In this document: positions 23,963 through 38,900 of the stretch, piece after piece | How the letters are laid out: every line of letters begins with the position of its first letter | Position numbering within the stretch: the stretch's first letter is position 1 | Origin: Pterobdella sp. o SKG-2022 | Lineage: Eukaryota > Annelida > Clitellata > Hirudinida > Piscicolidae | Assembly (NCBI GenBank): GCA_964035795.1 | Contig: OZ038323.1 | Location: 8,223,227-8,287,226, forward strand | DNA length: 64,000 nt | Direction: 5' to 3' | The notes under the pieces: generated by a model | Database searches by the model: none | Told to the model about the DNA's origin: nothing | What the model saw: only the letters and a program-made list of their open reading frames with translations | Made by a program: the position numbers and the translations under genes

Positions 23963-26900
23963 CTGTGGTGTTGAGGAGGTTGAGTTATATTTTATATAAT
24001 CCTTATGTTTATGATTGTGGTTTTGTAATAGAGCACTATATAGTGAATAAAATGAAACTTAAATTTATTGAGTAGTGCAATTTTTTTTACAGTATCGTGA
24101 ATCATTTTTAGAGTATTTTTTCTTTACCTGTTTTATAAAAAGTTGAAAGATTTTACTAAAAATTCAAAATTGATACTTTGAATAGTACTTGAATATACTA
24201 AATCAAATTTTGTGAATAACTAACCACAATAGGTCTATGAACGTGTCTCTCCATTGGTTGGTGAGAAGGAAGATGATGGGGGTGATGATGGTGATGATGG
24301 TTTATTGGGCAAGTAAGGAATGGCATAAGAGGATGATGAAGATTGAAATGATTTTTGTTGTTCAAATCGTTGATGTTGTTATTGGTGTTATCGTTTTCGT
24401 TTTGGGAGTAGATATTGTTGTTGATGTTGTTATTATTATGGCAATTGCACTGGTGAGTGCATGATGGTACAACAGATTGGGGAGGGATGTTGTTGATGAC
24501 TTTAATGTTGAAGGGGGAACCTGCTACATGCATGGATCCTTGTTTTATGTTCAACTGGTGTGGTTCTGGAAAAGTTTTGTTACATTTAAGGTGATTTTTT
24601 AACACTTGATAAATGATTATGGGTTCCTTAAATACCTAAGTTAACTGGAGTGTAAGAAAACATCGTTTTATCTTGATCCAAAACTGTCATTTCTACTGGT
24701 ACAACCCCATATCTACTCTGCATATCTACATGTAGATTATCTGTAATCCAGGTTGAATTAGTTGATCAATAGAATTTCACTAATTGTTACTGAGATACTA
24801 TCTTATATATTTGCTCATTGTCGTTTTTCATCTATTAATAGTTGAACAAACCTGGAGGCAATCCGTCAACAAGGAAAATGTTTCTGTAGTTGGGAGACGC
24901 AGTTTCAAGTCCATCTCCCATCAAAACCCCGTGGTACTCGATTCCAGGATGGGCCACTATCGCCTGATATGCGACATTACATTGGGAATATGAAAATTTT
25001 TTTGAAAATTGCCATGTTTTTTTTGCGATTTTTATAGAAGTTTTAAATGGGTTAAATTCGCTAGAAAGTACCTTGTAAGGAGATCCGGGTACAAGAACTC
25101 CATTGTTCTTCACAAAAATTTCATGCACTCCTGTGTTGAGCATAAGTCAAAGTAGTGTAAGCAAGACATTTATATTAGTTTAAAATTTAAGTAAAAAAAA
25201 CGAGAGATTTATCTTCATTTGAATCAGGAATATAATTATTTGATAATGAGGATGATTTTTCGAGTATCGAAATTTTCATACTTTGAGAAATAATTTTAAA
25301 AATGACTCTATTTTTAGATTAGTTTTTTATATGACAACTTCATTATCAAAAACGAACTTAGACTCAAAAATTTAACACAAGTCTAATATCATCGCATTCA
25401 TTTTATTAAAATATATGACCCACCTTCTCTAACTGGCGTGTAGGAGCATTTGAAAAGTTCTGGACCAATTCTATTAACTTGGCAAGGAATCTTTGCTCCA
25501 TAAGACATCACTTTGACTCCCAGATTATCTGCTCAATAACATTTTTATGACTCAGTATATTGAATAAAAATAGCTACTGAGTGCTTTAAAAAAATTAACT
25601 TTTGATAAAATAAAAAATTGTTTTTACATTTAAATTCTCTAATTCTAATTCTAAGTGTTAATTCTCTCAAACTAGAAAAATTCTCATTTTTAAATAATAC
25701 GTACCAATATATCCAAGAGGAGAATCAACAAAGAAGGTAGTAGGTTCATTAACAACACCCTCTACTAAACCTCTGCCCAACAAATATACCGGAGGCTGAG
25801 GATTAACGTGGTGAATTTCTTTATTTATATTGGTGAAGTTGTTGTAGTGATGGTGGTTTTCCAAGTTTGAATGATGGTAGTTGAAGTGACCTTCATGGTG
25901 GCGTTTGGAATTATTTTCATGGTGATGATGGTTCAGGTTATTTTCATGGTGATGATGGTTCAGGTTATTTTCATGGTGATGATGGTTGTAATCATTTTGA
26001 TGATGATGATGGTTGTAATCATTTTGATGATGATGATGGTTGTAATCATTTTGATGATGATGATGGTTGTAATCATTTTGATGATGATGATGGTTGTGAT
26101 CATTTTGATGATGATGATGGTTGAGGTCATTATCGTGGTGATGGTGCTTGTAGTCTGTGTTGTGGTAGTGTTGGTTGTGATTGTGGTTGTTACAGCTGCT
26201 ATCACAATGATGATGGTGGTTCTGGGGACCACAGTTGTTGCTGCAGTGGTGATGAATGTCATGTTGAATGGGAGGTATAGGAGGAAGAATGATTTCAGAT
26301 AGTTGTTTGGGGCATGTGGTGAAAACTTGGTAGGGAGAAGCTCCTATGGAGTAACTAGCGTATGTTACTGTGACGTAAAGAAATCCTGTGAAATAAAAAT
26401 TTAAATTTTTAGTATAATTAAAACTACAAAAAAAAATTAAATATCATGAAAGTTATTTAGAAAGTATAGAAATTTCATAGTACTTTCATAAGATGAAAGT
26501 GTAAAAAGCTCTTAATCAATTCTAAATACTCAATGATTGAATAGGAAACCTTCATATTGGGCTTGATATACAGCTTTGAAAAGTCCTTGGTTCACTGTTT
26601 CAACGTGACACATCACTGGCCCTTCTCTGCCCATTACTTTCACCACAGGAATCACCCCTAGTTTTAGATTAACATTTAAATGGACATAATAAAAAATGTC
26701 TAAGAACTAAGTTTAAAAATTTGTTGAAGAATTCGTTCAAAAATTCTAACCAGTAAGAAATGAGCGACTGGCATCAATGAAGAAATGAGAGTCTGTGCTA
26801 CAAATGGCGCTGTAGAGACCAGGCCCATGTACATGGATGAGAGATGGATCGAAGGGAGTAGGTGCAGCTACCACTTTGAATGGTGATCCTCTTATCTCTC

Positions 26901-29900
26901 CACACCTTCCTGTCACTTTCAATGTGTACACACCTGGGTATAAATTATATTTTCGTTTAACGATTTTTTAATATACGGTATATCATATAAAAAGTTTTCA
27001 AAAAATCTGATTGAGATTTTCAGAGATTTTAATTGAAGCCAAACTTTTTGATACTCAAAAACTGAAAGACAATTATGAAGTTTCCAACACCTTGAAGAAT
27101 ATATTCTTACTCATGTTCAAATTTTTTTTGCAAGTATAAAGTTTTTTGATTTAGTTATTTTCACAAACCAGGCTCATCGACAGTATATGAACATTTGTAA
27201 AAAGTCTCTCCAGCTTTTTCTACGCTCACTGCCACACTTCTGTGATGTGTATCCCACATTTGCACTAGAGGAACTAAAAATAATTGAAAGTTTCATGAAA
27301 TACACCATTTAAAAAATTTAATTTCTGTTTCGAACGATATTTTATCTAATCTATTTTTCCAAATTTATTGAAACCTAAAAGCTACATAAAAGTAAGACAT
27401 TGAAAAATCATCCCTATTCTAGCAATTCTTCACCTGTCTTAGCATTCTTAATAATAAATTCAGAATATCGGCGGGGCATGGTGTGGTGAAGAGCATCTCC
27501 TTCTACATACATATCATCATCTGCTCCGCAAGATACATACACTTTGAATGGTGATCCATCTACCTTACAGTCATCGTGCTCAACGATTATATAGTGTAGG
27601 CCTGTAAACACGATGATTTTGTTATATGTTGTATGATTCATTTACATTACATTTATGTATTCCAAATAATAAAAATGGAAATTTTATTGATATTTCATAT
27701 TAAAAATTTGTCTATGTAAATTTTTTGTTGTTGCTATTCTGAACAGTTGACATTCAAAAGAACATAGAAGTAAATGTTGAAATAAACCAGTTCTTTTAGG
27801 GGTGTATGAGGCTTGATATACTTCATCAGAAATTTTGATCAATCTCACAACCACATCTTCATCATCACTCCAGATCGTCACACGTGGGGCTATAGCTGAA
27901 TGGATGTAATAACGGTTAATCATTCTAATGGTCTTAATGTTTATAACAACATACTTTTGTCAAAAAAACTTGAAATATATGTCGATTTGGTTTTGAATAC
28001 CGTATGAAATACATTTAAACAAAAATAAAAATTGATTGAAGTTACTTTTGAAATGTCCACTGATAGAGAATGAGGATTGTTGAAAACTCACTCCATCTCT
28101 TATTCCAGACACCACCAGGGAACATGGTCTTTCTTCTTGTTTACAATCTACCACCTGAAATCCAAAATAAGGTTAAACTCTTTAATGAAACTAGATCCAA
28201 TTATATATTATCTGAATTATTCAACTATAATTTTTATTATACTTACTATTTTCATCATAATTTCTTGAGAATTTTAGAAAAAAATTTTTACAAAACGACT
28301 GAATATGGTTTAAGAAATTTCAAAGCAAACATGAAATGATGTAAGGATTACCTTCAGCGTGAAAGGAGACCCTGGGATAGGGTAGCCATTGCATGTTATC
28401 GACACCATATGAACCCCTGTAAAATGAAATGACACAACTATTAAGATTTACAGTGCTAACCAAACGCAATGATACAAATTATAGTCAAAACTATTTTTTA
28501 TTCAAAAGTAAGTGAAAATATTCCTATAAAAACTCTAATTTTTTCTCACGAAACACTAACCAGGCGTTCGGGCTTGATAGAAACAGTTGAAACGGCCATA
28601 GAATCCTCTCTGGATTCTCACAGGAATATCACTTTGCATACCAGAGATTTTGACCTCAATTTCTATAGAATTGAAAATTTCAGTTTTTGTTATTAAATTT
28701 ATTAAATTTTTTTGATTTTTTTTCGCAAGGAATCTTACTCATTTTACATATAATCTAAATTAATCATTAACAAAATGACTCCTAGAAAAAACGCATTTAG
28801 TTTTAAACATCTTTATTCAATTAAATATAAATTCAGTCACCGTCATCATCGTGGTTTGTGACGACTTCAAAAGACGCTTCATCACACACATTGGCCGATG
28901 TCAAACCATCTCCAACAGCAAATGGGTGTTGGTGATGGTCTTGATGATGGTGAGGGGATGGTTGAATCTTTGGTACCCAATACCTTAGGAATGATTGAGA
29001 TTAGGGTCAAACTCAACTCTTAGTTCAAAATTTTCTAAACTTGCTCAGAAAGTATTGAAAGATAATGACATCAAATGAAAAAATAAAATGGGTGTGTAAA
29101 ATATACTTTTAAATTGATTCTATTAAATTTCAATAAGTATCTATTAAGAGTACCTCACTGCAGTACCACAACGACTGTTCACAACTCTATCTTGGTGTAG
29201 CAGTTCCAGTTTGTAATCACCTGTTTTAGGTAAATATATAGAAAACCTACTCTATTAGTCAAAAAAACTATATACTTTTTGCAAACATTTTATTCATGAC
29301 TCTTACTATTCTTGAACTTCAAACCTTTCTATAAACAACAGAAACTCTAAAAAAATGATAAGCTAGAACACCTTTCATTTACTAAACGCATCGAAGGCCA
29401 TTAATTACCTTCCCAAGGAGGCACGAAAGCCAGCCTCATGTTCTCACCAATGCTCTGTTGGAGTTGTACTGTGCACGGACCTCTTGGTCCCTGCAGTAAC
29501 ACTCTCAAATCCTCTGTAGGGTTTAGAATTTTTTTTAATGCTAGGGCTTAATATGACGAATTAAAGTTGTATTGAATGTGTAGAAAATTTTCTAGGCATT
29601 AAACGTGCTTTACTAAAAATTTTTTTTTAATAGTTATTTTATGTTCATTTTGTTTCATTGTGAGTTATTTTTAGAATCAATCAATTAGGACAAGGTTATG
29701 AGGACAATCAAGACCAACCTGGTCGATATCCTCTGCAATCAAAATCAGTGATCATTTCTTCATCTACCACAAGTGACATTTTGTCGTCCTTCCTTCCTTC
29801 TACATTAACTTCAAAAGGACTCCCTGTGTGTTTCATTAGCATTGCATTAATAGTTAGTTTTTTTTATAATACTGATTAGAATGGTCTTTATTTAGAATAG

Positions 29901-32900
29901 TTTTAAATTTTATTTTATGAGATATTTTTGAAAATTCAATTTTTTATGTATTTCAAAATAGATGGAAAAAATTTTGAATTCATTTATTTTTTATTCAAAG
30001 ATGAAATATTGAATTGTAAAGACAAAAGATAAAATTATAGATGATTAAACACCAACCCATGACATGCTGATGATTGAATAAGACGCTTATAGTATGTCTT
30101 CCAGCTGAATAGGGAACATATGAGAAAATTCTATTTCCTTCAACATCATCCGCGTCAGGAGTAGCTGACTCATTGCCGGATGGGCCTGTGAGTAATATTT
30201 CCATATTTTTAGCAAAAATGGGTGGTAGTTTTAGAAAAAAAATGCTTTTTGAATTTTTTTTATTTTATTTTTTAGAATACATTCAAACCTTTAATCTCGA
30301 CTTGTAGATCTCCTATTTTTCCTTCCGTGTGTACCTAGTGTAAGGAAAATGAAAAATAAATTTTTTTAACGAGCTAGCTCCAATGAATTAATAAAAAATT
30401 TTCCACAAAGAAATTATAGCAACTTTGAAGAAGGCTTTTTGATCTTCAAAAGCTCTACTTATGCCCGGTCCTGAAACCGATATGGTGCGATCATCTGTGA
30501 CCGTGTGTCTGAATGGACTGCCTGTAGTTGGATTTGGATATTTCAGTGATGTTTATCAATGTTTACTTTTCAATTTTTCAGTTTTCATTTTTTAGCATTG
30601 TTGGAGTTAAGGAATAGTTGGTACCTGTCTTATTTCTAAGTTGCAATCTCTCCAAAATCGCGCTGCTAAAACCGCTCTTCAAGCCGACTACTATTCTTCA
30701 TCTCACACCTGTCTTGATCGCCTCCATTGGCTGCCGGTCGTACTAAGAGCCCAGTTCAAGTTGCTATGGCTCACGGCTAACATCTTATATTTTAATCAGC
30801 CGGCTTATTTATATGACCGTCTTTCCATTAGACAGACTCCTGAGTCTCTCAGGTCTTCCAACTCTGGTTTATGCCTACATCAGCCTGTCTCTTCTAAACC
30901 TTTCTTACATCGCTCCTTCTCGCATATTGCCCCTCACTTATGGAACTCTCTTCCACTTAATGTCCGTCTTTCACCTTCTCTTAAAATTTTTCGCAAGCGC
31001 TTAAAAACGCATCTTTATAGCCAAATTTCTTTCTCATAGCCCTTCTGATTAGAACAGCGCCTCTGCAGCAAACCTAGTTTGCAAACTGCGCGCCCTACAA
31101 ATAAAAATAATAATAATAATAATACCTATAACAGCTTTTCCCGAGAAATAGACTGAAACAAGGTGATCTCCTGGAGTTTTCGATATGAAAGTTCCTTGGT
31201 AGCCTCCATTCACTTTGGAAAAGTTGCAAGCCACATTATTGTTGCTGGCATCATTCACAACAATATCCAACTGTCCATCTCCCACATTGGGCGTTTTCAC
31301 TGAAGGATGTACATTTTAGTATTATTCAGTTATATTTATATATTTTTGTAAAAAAAAGAATCCAATTAGAATGTATTTAATCATTTAATTTCAAAACTCA
31401 GTTAAATAATAAATATTAATGGAAAAAACCTTGGAAGTTGCAAACAGATCTCAAAGGACTGGATGCAGGAATGATAACATGAACACTTGAAGCATCAAAG
31501 ACTTCACATTTCACAGGGCTGCCCGATATCTCATTTCCACAATACCATCCTTGTATAGTATAATCACCAGCCAGTTTTGTTTGCAAAGATATTTCCAAAG
31601 ACCCATTCAATTTGCTTTTCTTATTCGTTGTCACAAGATTTCCTCTTGGGCCTGAAGTTATTGAACTTATGTAATGAGGATAAGCAGGATATTTAATTTA
31701 CTATAATAATACATAAACAAGTAAGTCTTGGAACTTGTTTTATGATTTTTCAAAATTTTTAATAAGGTTTTAATAGATAAGCAATCGTCAAAGTCAGAAT
31801 AAGTTTCGAATTTTGAAAGTGAAAATACATTGGTTTAAAAGTACCTCTAGCTTCGATTCTGAGCATTTTTTCATCCAAAGCCACATCATGGCCTACCACA
31901 GACAAACTGATTATATCGCCTGCACTCAGAATAGTTTGTTGAGGTATCAACTTCACACTTTTTGACGGGTCAATGATAGTGAAGAGAACTGGAGAACCTG
32001 TATTTGTTGCCTTAGCTTATTTTGATTATATCGTTTGGTGTAATTTTCAAGGTTATTTTTAAAATGTTTATAAATTATTAGTGAAATCAATCTGTATATA
32101 GGGATTAAACCTTCAGTTTGAATCAATATCTACATCTAATATATGGATAAATCTTCATAGAGTCTTAAACCTACCTGGAACAGGCACAGATTCATAAGAA
32201 ACCATAGCTCGATGTTGAATAGAAGAAATAGGAGTGAATGAGTATCGAACTCTATGCATACTCAAGAGTGTAGCTTGGTGGGGAACTAATGTATTTCCAC
32301 ACATCACTTCTACATCCATATCTCCTCCACCTCCTTCTTGACAGTCTACCACGAAACTAGACTCTTTTCCTACACAGTTAATTGTGCTTGCGTCGAATAT
32401 TTTCACTCTTTCAACTGCCAGAACCTATATGAATGAGAATTAATTTTGGTAATTTTATTTATACGAATTTAGTATTCAAAATAAAAAGTTCAATGACCTG
32501 CATCCTGAAAGGACATCCATCGATTAATTTTTTGTCACTGTATATGCTGACTGTATGTTCTCCGCTTTGTTTGGGTGTTAAAATTATATTGTACAATCCG
32601 TGCTTTTCTTCCACCTTGCATGGCACTTGTCTTCTACCTGGGTCTAAGTTTATATATTTTTAAAAAATTAAGAATTTAGAAATGATTTTATTTATATATT
32701 TAATAAAAGTTTCAAAAACAATTTTTTAAATCTTAGATGAATAGTTAAACTCAAGCACAAACCATTAATTTTGCATGTGATAGATTGATTGCTAGTAACT
32801 TCTATACAAACAGGAACATTTATAGGAACTTTTTCCCACTTTTCCCACTCGACATACACTCCTCCTTCTTCTACCTCCACTTTGAATGGAGTCCCTGGTT

Positions 32901-35900
32901 GGTTTTAAATATTGATTTGAGCTCAAAAAACTTTACAAATTGACAACCACAATAAACAACTAAGTTATTTTCTGCAAAATATAAACTAAAAACCTAAAAC
33001 TGCTTCATCACAGTAGCTGACGTAGACGTTGTGACAGACCGCTTCTGAGGGAACAAAACTCACATGATGTATTCCTCTAGAAGATGATACAGTTGCACTG
33101 GATGACGTCATATGACTTCTAATCTCAAGTTCAAGTTCCCCATCAACTTTGCCGCATTTCGTGGTGTCCACTGGAGTATGTGAGTTCATAGAAAACACAA
33201 GATTAATGGCAAACAGATCAAATAGGGTTTTAAATATTCAATTAGATATCAAAAGTTTTTACATTTTTATATTTTTGTAATTACAACCTTCAAAGGAGTA
33301 AGATTTTCCAACAAGACCCGACTGCTGAAATCGCTTTATCACGGCTTGAGATACATCAATTGCCTGGGTTACAAAGGGAGACCCCCTTATTTGTTTGCCT
33401 GCATATCTCACTTCTATCCTCTGAGCCCCTGTTCAAAGTCGAAATTTTTAAAAAAATTTTAAAAAATATATTTTTTGATATTAATTTTAAAGTTTTTTTT
33501 AGAAAGATTTATAGTTATATGGCCCCACCCGCTAGTGAAGGGTGGTATTCAATCCTGTATGACGTGGAATCTATCGAGCTGACATTACTCACAACTGTTT
33601 GGCCTCTTTCATCTGAATCAATATTAATGATGAATATCTAAATTTTTGAAAATTCCTATGAACAAATGATACATACTGATAACGTGAACATTGAGAGGGA
33701 TTGCGTTGGAAGAAATTGGAGGGTGATTAGTATGTATCGTGAACGTTCCCACTTTTCCCACCATCACTACTTCTGGACCTTCTCCTGAAGCTATCATGCC
33801 ATCGATGGCTATGACTTTAAATGGACAATTTGGGATTATGTGTTTGTTGAAGTTCACTGTAACTAGCATGGTTCCTCCATGAAGAGCAGTGATGAAGGCG
33901 GTGTGGTGACCATTACCTAAGTCTATAGTGGTAAAAAGAGGAATATGGAAACTTAAGAAGCAATGTTGAAAAACTAAAAAAAATGTTAAATTTAATGATA
34001 AATCCATCAAATTTAAAGCTTTTAAATAAAAATAAATTTTATAAATTCTTTTTATTTTGATCAAAATTTTATTAACAGTAACTATTACGATAATTGAATT
34101 TCAAAACGCACTAGTCACTCGAGCGATGTTGTTAGTTCCATCGCATTTTGTAGTCACTTCAACCTCGCCAGGTCCAGCGGCAGATGTGTCGACTGAAGAA
34201 AGAAAGTATAATAGTATGGCAAACAAACAAAAAGTATTTATTGAATCAAAGTTCTTTGTAAGAAAGTTTTGCATTTTCAAATGATAATAATATGCAAAAA
34301 TGCTGGCGTGTAATGTGACATAATTGAATTAAACTGTGTTGCAAGTTTCTATACAAGTATTTCATCAGTGAGAATGCGTTTAATGAGTATAGAATTATTT
34401 ATTATTTTTAGTTTCCGCAAACATGTTATAACAAAAAGTTCGTACTGTTAAAATTGAATTCCTGGTCGACAATTACATATCTGATTGGTGAAAACTTGAC
34501 CAATGAAGGATCAAAGGCGTTTGTGGTGAAGGGACATCCACCTATCATCTCACCAAAATGAGTCACATGGATCGTATACGGTCCTTTGATTGGATGAAGT
34601 ATGATGATGATACAATTTTGGTGATGATTCAAGCAGTTATGATGCTTGTGCATGAACTTTTTAAAAATAAAAATAATAGCATAAAAAAATAAAGTTATTA
34701 CATTATCAATGTTATTTCACCTGCTTTCGTGGGAGTGTATTCAACCTCAAACACATCACTTCCCTCTAGAATTCTGTACGCCACACTTCTACCTCCACAA
34801 TCTGGCGTTTATTATTTTTTAAACAACCAAAATATATTTTTCCAAATAATTGATAGTTCTTCAAAATAAAAACGCTAAAAACCATATTCATGATTATATA
34901 AGAACGTTAGAATAAATGCTTTATTTATAACTACTTCGATCAGTAAAAACTCACCAGTAATGTTGACTTTGAGATCATGTACGTTTGCGGATGGAGCAGT
35001 GAAAGCGAAAGAGGTAGCCTTATTACAAATGACCTCACTAGCTCCTTGACCTCTTAAGCCTGACCTCGACGGGTCAACCACTAACAGGGTGCATGGGCTA
35101 TCTAGAAAGTTCAAAGGTTGCTATATTTCACCATGATTTGTTCTAAACTACATTAAAAACATCTTCTGACTGTGTTACAATAATGTTTTTATCAAAGTTT
35201 AGTTGAAAATTTTTTGAACAAAAATGGTTATAATTTTTCAAACGAAACTATTCTTTGAAGAAAATTATATGAAGTTTTGACCATTGATATGTGTCTTGTT
35301 TAGAAAGACATTCAGACGGTGTTGCCCAGATTCCAATGGGACAAAGGTGATTTCGTGTTGGTGGGAAGATGTGCTGTTGAGAGAACAGGAGACAGACCTT
35401 CCATTTATATGAGCAACTTCTGCCTCTAAATCTTCGCAACCTGCCAAGCTTGTGTCCACTTTGGGGTGTCAAGAAGTTTGTGCTTATAACAGAAATATCT
35501 ACTTTTATAACTTTACTATTTAAACTTTTCACAGCAAAATATTTGAACACAACAGGTAATTTTATAAAGTACGAAACTTCTTGTTAACTAAGAAATTTTT
35601 TCAAGTACGTTGAAAATTAAGAGATCTTTAAGTTTTCAAACTTGAAAATGCTTCTTTGTTAACGGAAAGCTTCGTATTTAATAAAAATATCTGTTGTGTT
35701 CAAATCTTTTGCAGTATTTTTTTGGCTAAAGAAGATTATTACGTTAAACTTTAGTTTTGTTTTTTTTTACTTTAACTCAAAGTTTTATACCTTTAACGTA
35801 AACAGTTTGATTAACTCTACAAAGGTTGGGGTAAGTGAGTTTTGCCTTGCGGGGGTCAAAAACTTGGAAAGTCAATGGGCACGAAGGCAGACGTTGAGAA

Positions 35901-38900
35901 AAATAATCAATTGCAACTTCGTGTTTTCCTGTGTGTTTGTTATTAACCCTTATATGTACTTAAGAAAGCAAGTTTATTTGGAAAAAAATTCTTTTATTAA
36001 AAAGTATTACTGCGGAAACTTACTTTAGATAAAATTTCATGGTGTGTCAGTGAAAATTTTTGAAAAAATCTGTGATGCAAAAAATCTAACCTGTAGTAAC
36101 AGGAATGAAGTCCACTTTGAACTTGTTGTTTGCAGCTTCTGTCACTTTTGAAGAAACTTCATTATGCTTTTCATCTGTTGTGGAAATATAATCAAATGTT
36201 TGTTAGATAAATATTTTAACATATGAATCGAGTATAAATTTTTAAAATCTTGATTATTGTTCTGTCAACTTGCTCAAAACTAAATAAAAATTAATAAAAA
36301 TTGGCATACCATAAATAGTTATAGAGAGATCTTTAACTTCAGCATGAGGGGCAATAATGAAAAAAGAAGAGCTTAAATCTTTTCTACAAGCTGTGAGATC
36401 TCTTACTTCTACTTTATGGACGTCTATGGCCAAGAAACTGAAAGGGCTCCCTGTTGTATATGTGTTTTAAAGGGTTTTGAAGTTAAATTTCGTTTCTATG
36501 AATATCACTCAATTAATTCCAAATTTTATTATAATATATACCACTTGATTGACTGAAATTTCTTTCTCATAAAATTTAAGTTTTGCTTTGAATCACTTCT
36601 ATGACTTTTAAAAACAAGTTTTCATATTAGATAAATTCTATTGAAAGACTCTACAAAACATACCAGGAACACTTTCTTTGTTGAAAGTGACATTGATTTG
36701 GTGGAGTCCACCTTTTTGTGCAGTGCAGGTAACTTGGAACCTTCCAGAAGATCCCAAGCCAATGACATTATTATGGATATTATTGTTGTTCGGATCACTC
36801 ACTCCTATTTCAACCGTTCCTTCACCAGCCCTGCTTACATCCACTGTTTGTTGTTTGGATTTGGTAAATTAACTTTTATAAATTTTTTTTTAAACTTTTA
36901 AGTTTTTTGATTAAAACTTAAATCTTATTTTTTTAGAAACATTTGCTTATAAACTTTTGAAGTGTAAGAACATACAAAAAATTCTCTAATTAGAACTGTG
37001 TCTTATGTTTTTGAAACCAAGCAACAATAAAACTCACATTCAAAAGTGTTCGTGCTGTTGACACAGGAGTTTTGTACGTTGGAAACAACGACTTTTGATG
37101 AGTCATAAGCCCTTGAAAACAATGGACAGCAAGCCAGGGAAGAACCCATATACACCACTTCAATCCTGTGATCGCCTGAAATCATATGGTTTTAAGGATT
37201 CAAAGTAATTTTAGATATGTAAAAAGTTAGTTTTAAAATGATGTTATATTCTGACCAGGAACTGTTGGAGTGAAATCTACTTTGAAAGTGTCTTTGAAGT
37301 TTTCAAAAATGTTGTAGTTCAATTCTTTGCCGTTTGGAGCTGTAATGTTTTATAAATTGTTTTAAATTTTATATTACCATATAAAAACAACCAACTGTTA
37401 ACCCACTACATACCATAGATGTAGACTTCAAGGTCCTTAAGAGTAGCGCCAGGAGCATTAATGGTAAATGTAGAACCGACATTAACTTTTACAAAACCTA
37501 AAGCGTCTCCCTTCACAGACACTCGAGATAAGTCCATCACCGCAAAAGTAAAAGGACTTCCTAGAAATCATCAATTGAATCATTATAAGCCATCCTAAAA
37601 TTATCAATGTTCAACGATCTTACCGGGAACGTGGAGCTGATTGAAAGTGACGGTGACTTGGTGTGGTCCACCTTCTGTAGGAACCATGGAAACAAAAAAT
37701 ATTCCAGCAGCGAGAGAGGTGACGTTGTTAGCGAGGTGGTCTTTTGATGGGGTCTCCACAACTATCTCCATGTCTCCTTCCCCTGCGTTGCAGACGTTCA
37801 CTGAGGGAAGAGGTTAAGAGTTGAAACTTTTCATTTGAAGTGAAGCAAAAATATTAGTTGTATTATTATATGAATAATACTAATAATTATTATTTTTTAA
37901 TTAATATCACTCACGGTTGAAATTGCATTGTTGTCCCACTTTTGCTGTCGTTATTTTGCTGCATGTCACCTGAAGGATATGAGGAGGTTATCAAGGAATA
38001 TCAATTGAAGAGTGTATAAAAGATTCAAAACTCAAATTAGTTTTTTAAAAAATTAAAAAAAAATAGTGATTTATATTTCTAACAAGATCTTTATTTGAAC
38101 TTAGCTTTCATTAAACCTTGGAGTTGTCCCAACATTTGGCCACAAAAGAGCTGCCTGGAACACTCCTGCCAAACACTTCCACTTCAATCACATGATCTCC
38201 TGTTAATGGTGGTGATGTTTCTTTCTATTAGCTCCATGTTTTGATGTCATCAGGCTTCAAATTATGCGAATACTTTATCATTTAAATTTTAAGTTTAGTT
38301 TTAAATCATTTTGGTTTCAATTATTTTAGCGACAAAATTGATGATTTTCAAAAAATTGAAAAAGAACAAGTTTTGAATGATCTATTACCAGTGAGGATTG
38401 GAGTGTAGTCGACCTTGAATTGTCCTTCAGAAGTTTCCATTATTCTATGTCTTATATGGCAGTTCTTGGGACCTACCAATTATCATCATAACCAGTCAAA
38501 GATCTTGAATTCATGAATAATAAACAACACCCACTTACCGGTGATGTTGATGTTGACGTCATCAACAGTGGCGCCAAGACACGAGACTGTGAATGAGGCG
38601 CTTTTATTGGCTCTGATCATTTCAAGGCCATCTCCTCTGGCGACTGCTTTGCGTGGATCGTGCACTATGAAGCTGAATGGAGATCCTGTGAAGGGGTTGA
38701 GGGTCATGTGGAGGGGGTGAAGGGGTGAGGGGTTGAGAGGTCGTTTCAACGCTATAATAAATTGAGATTAACAAGTTTCATTAGGTTTAATTTGATAATT
38801 TTACGAAAATGAATAATTTTTTAAAAATATCAATTCAAATTCATATAATCTTTTGCTTACATACACAAATTTTTTAATACTTTTTCCACGATGCATCATA

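Noticed and set aside
25871..26302. 143-codon open frame on the + strand rich in Met, Val and Ile
   Set aside because: It is the antisense shadow of the poly-His coding repeat of filamin: ATG/GAT repeats read as Met/Val/Ile. No start context, splice signals or family resemblance.
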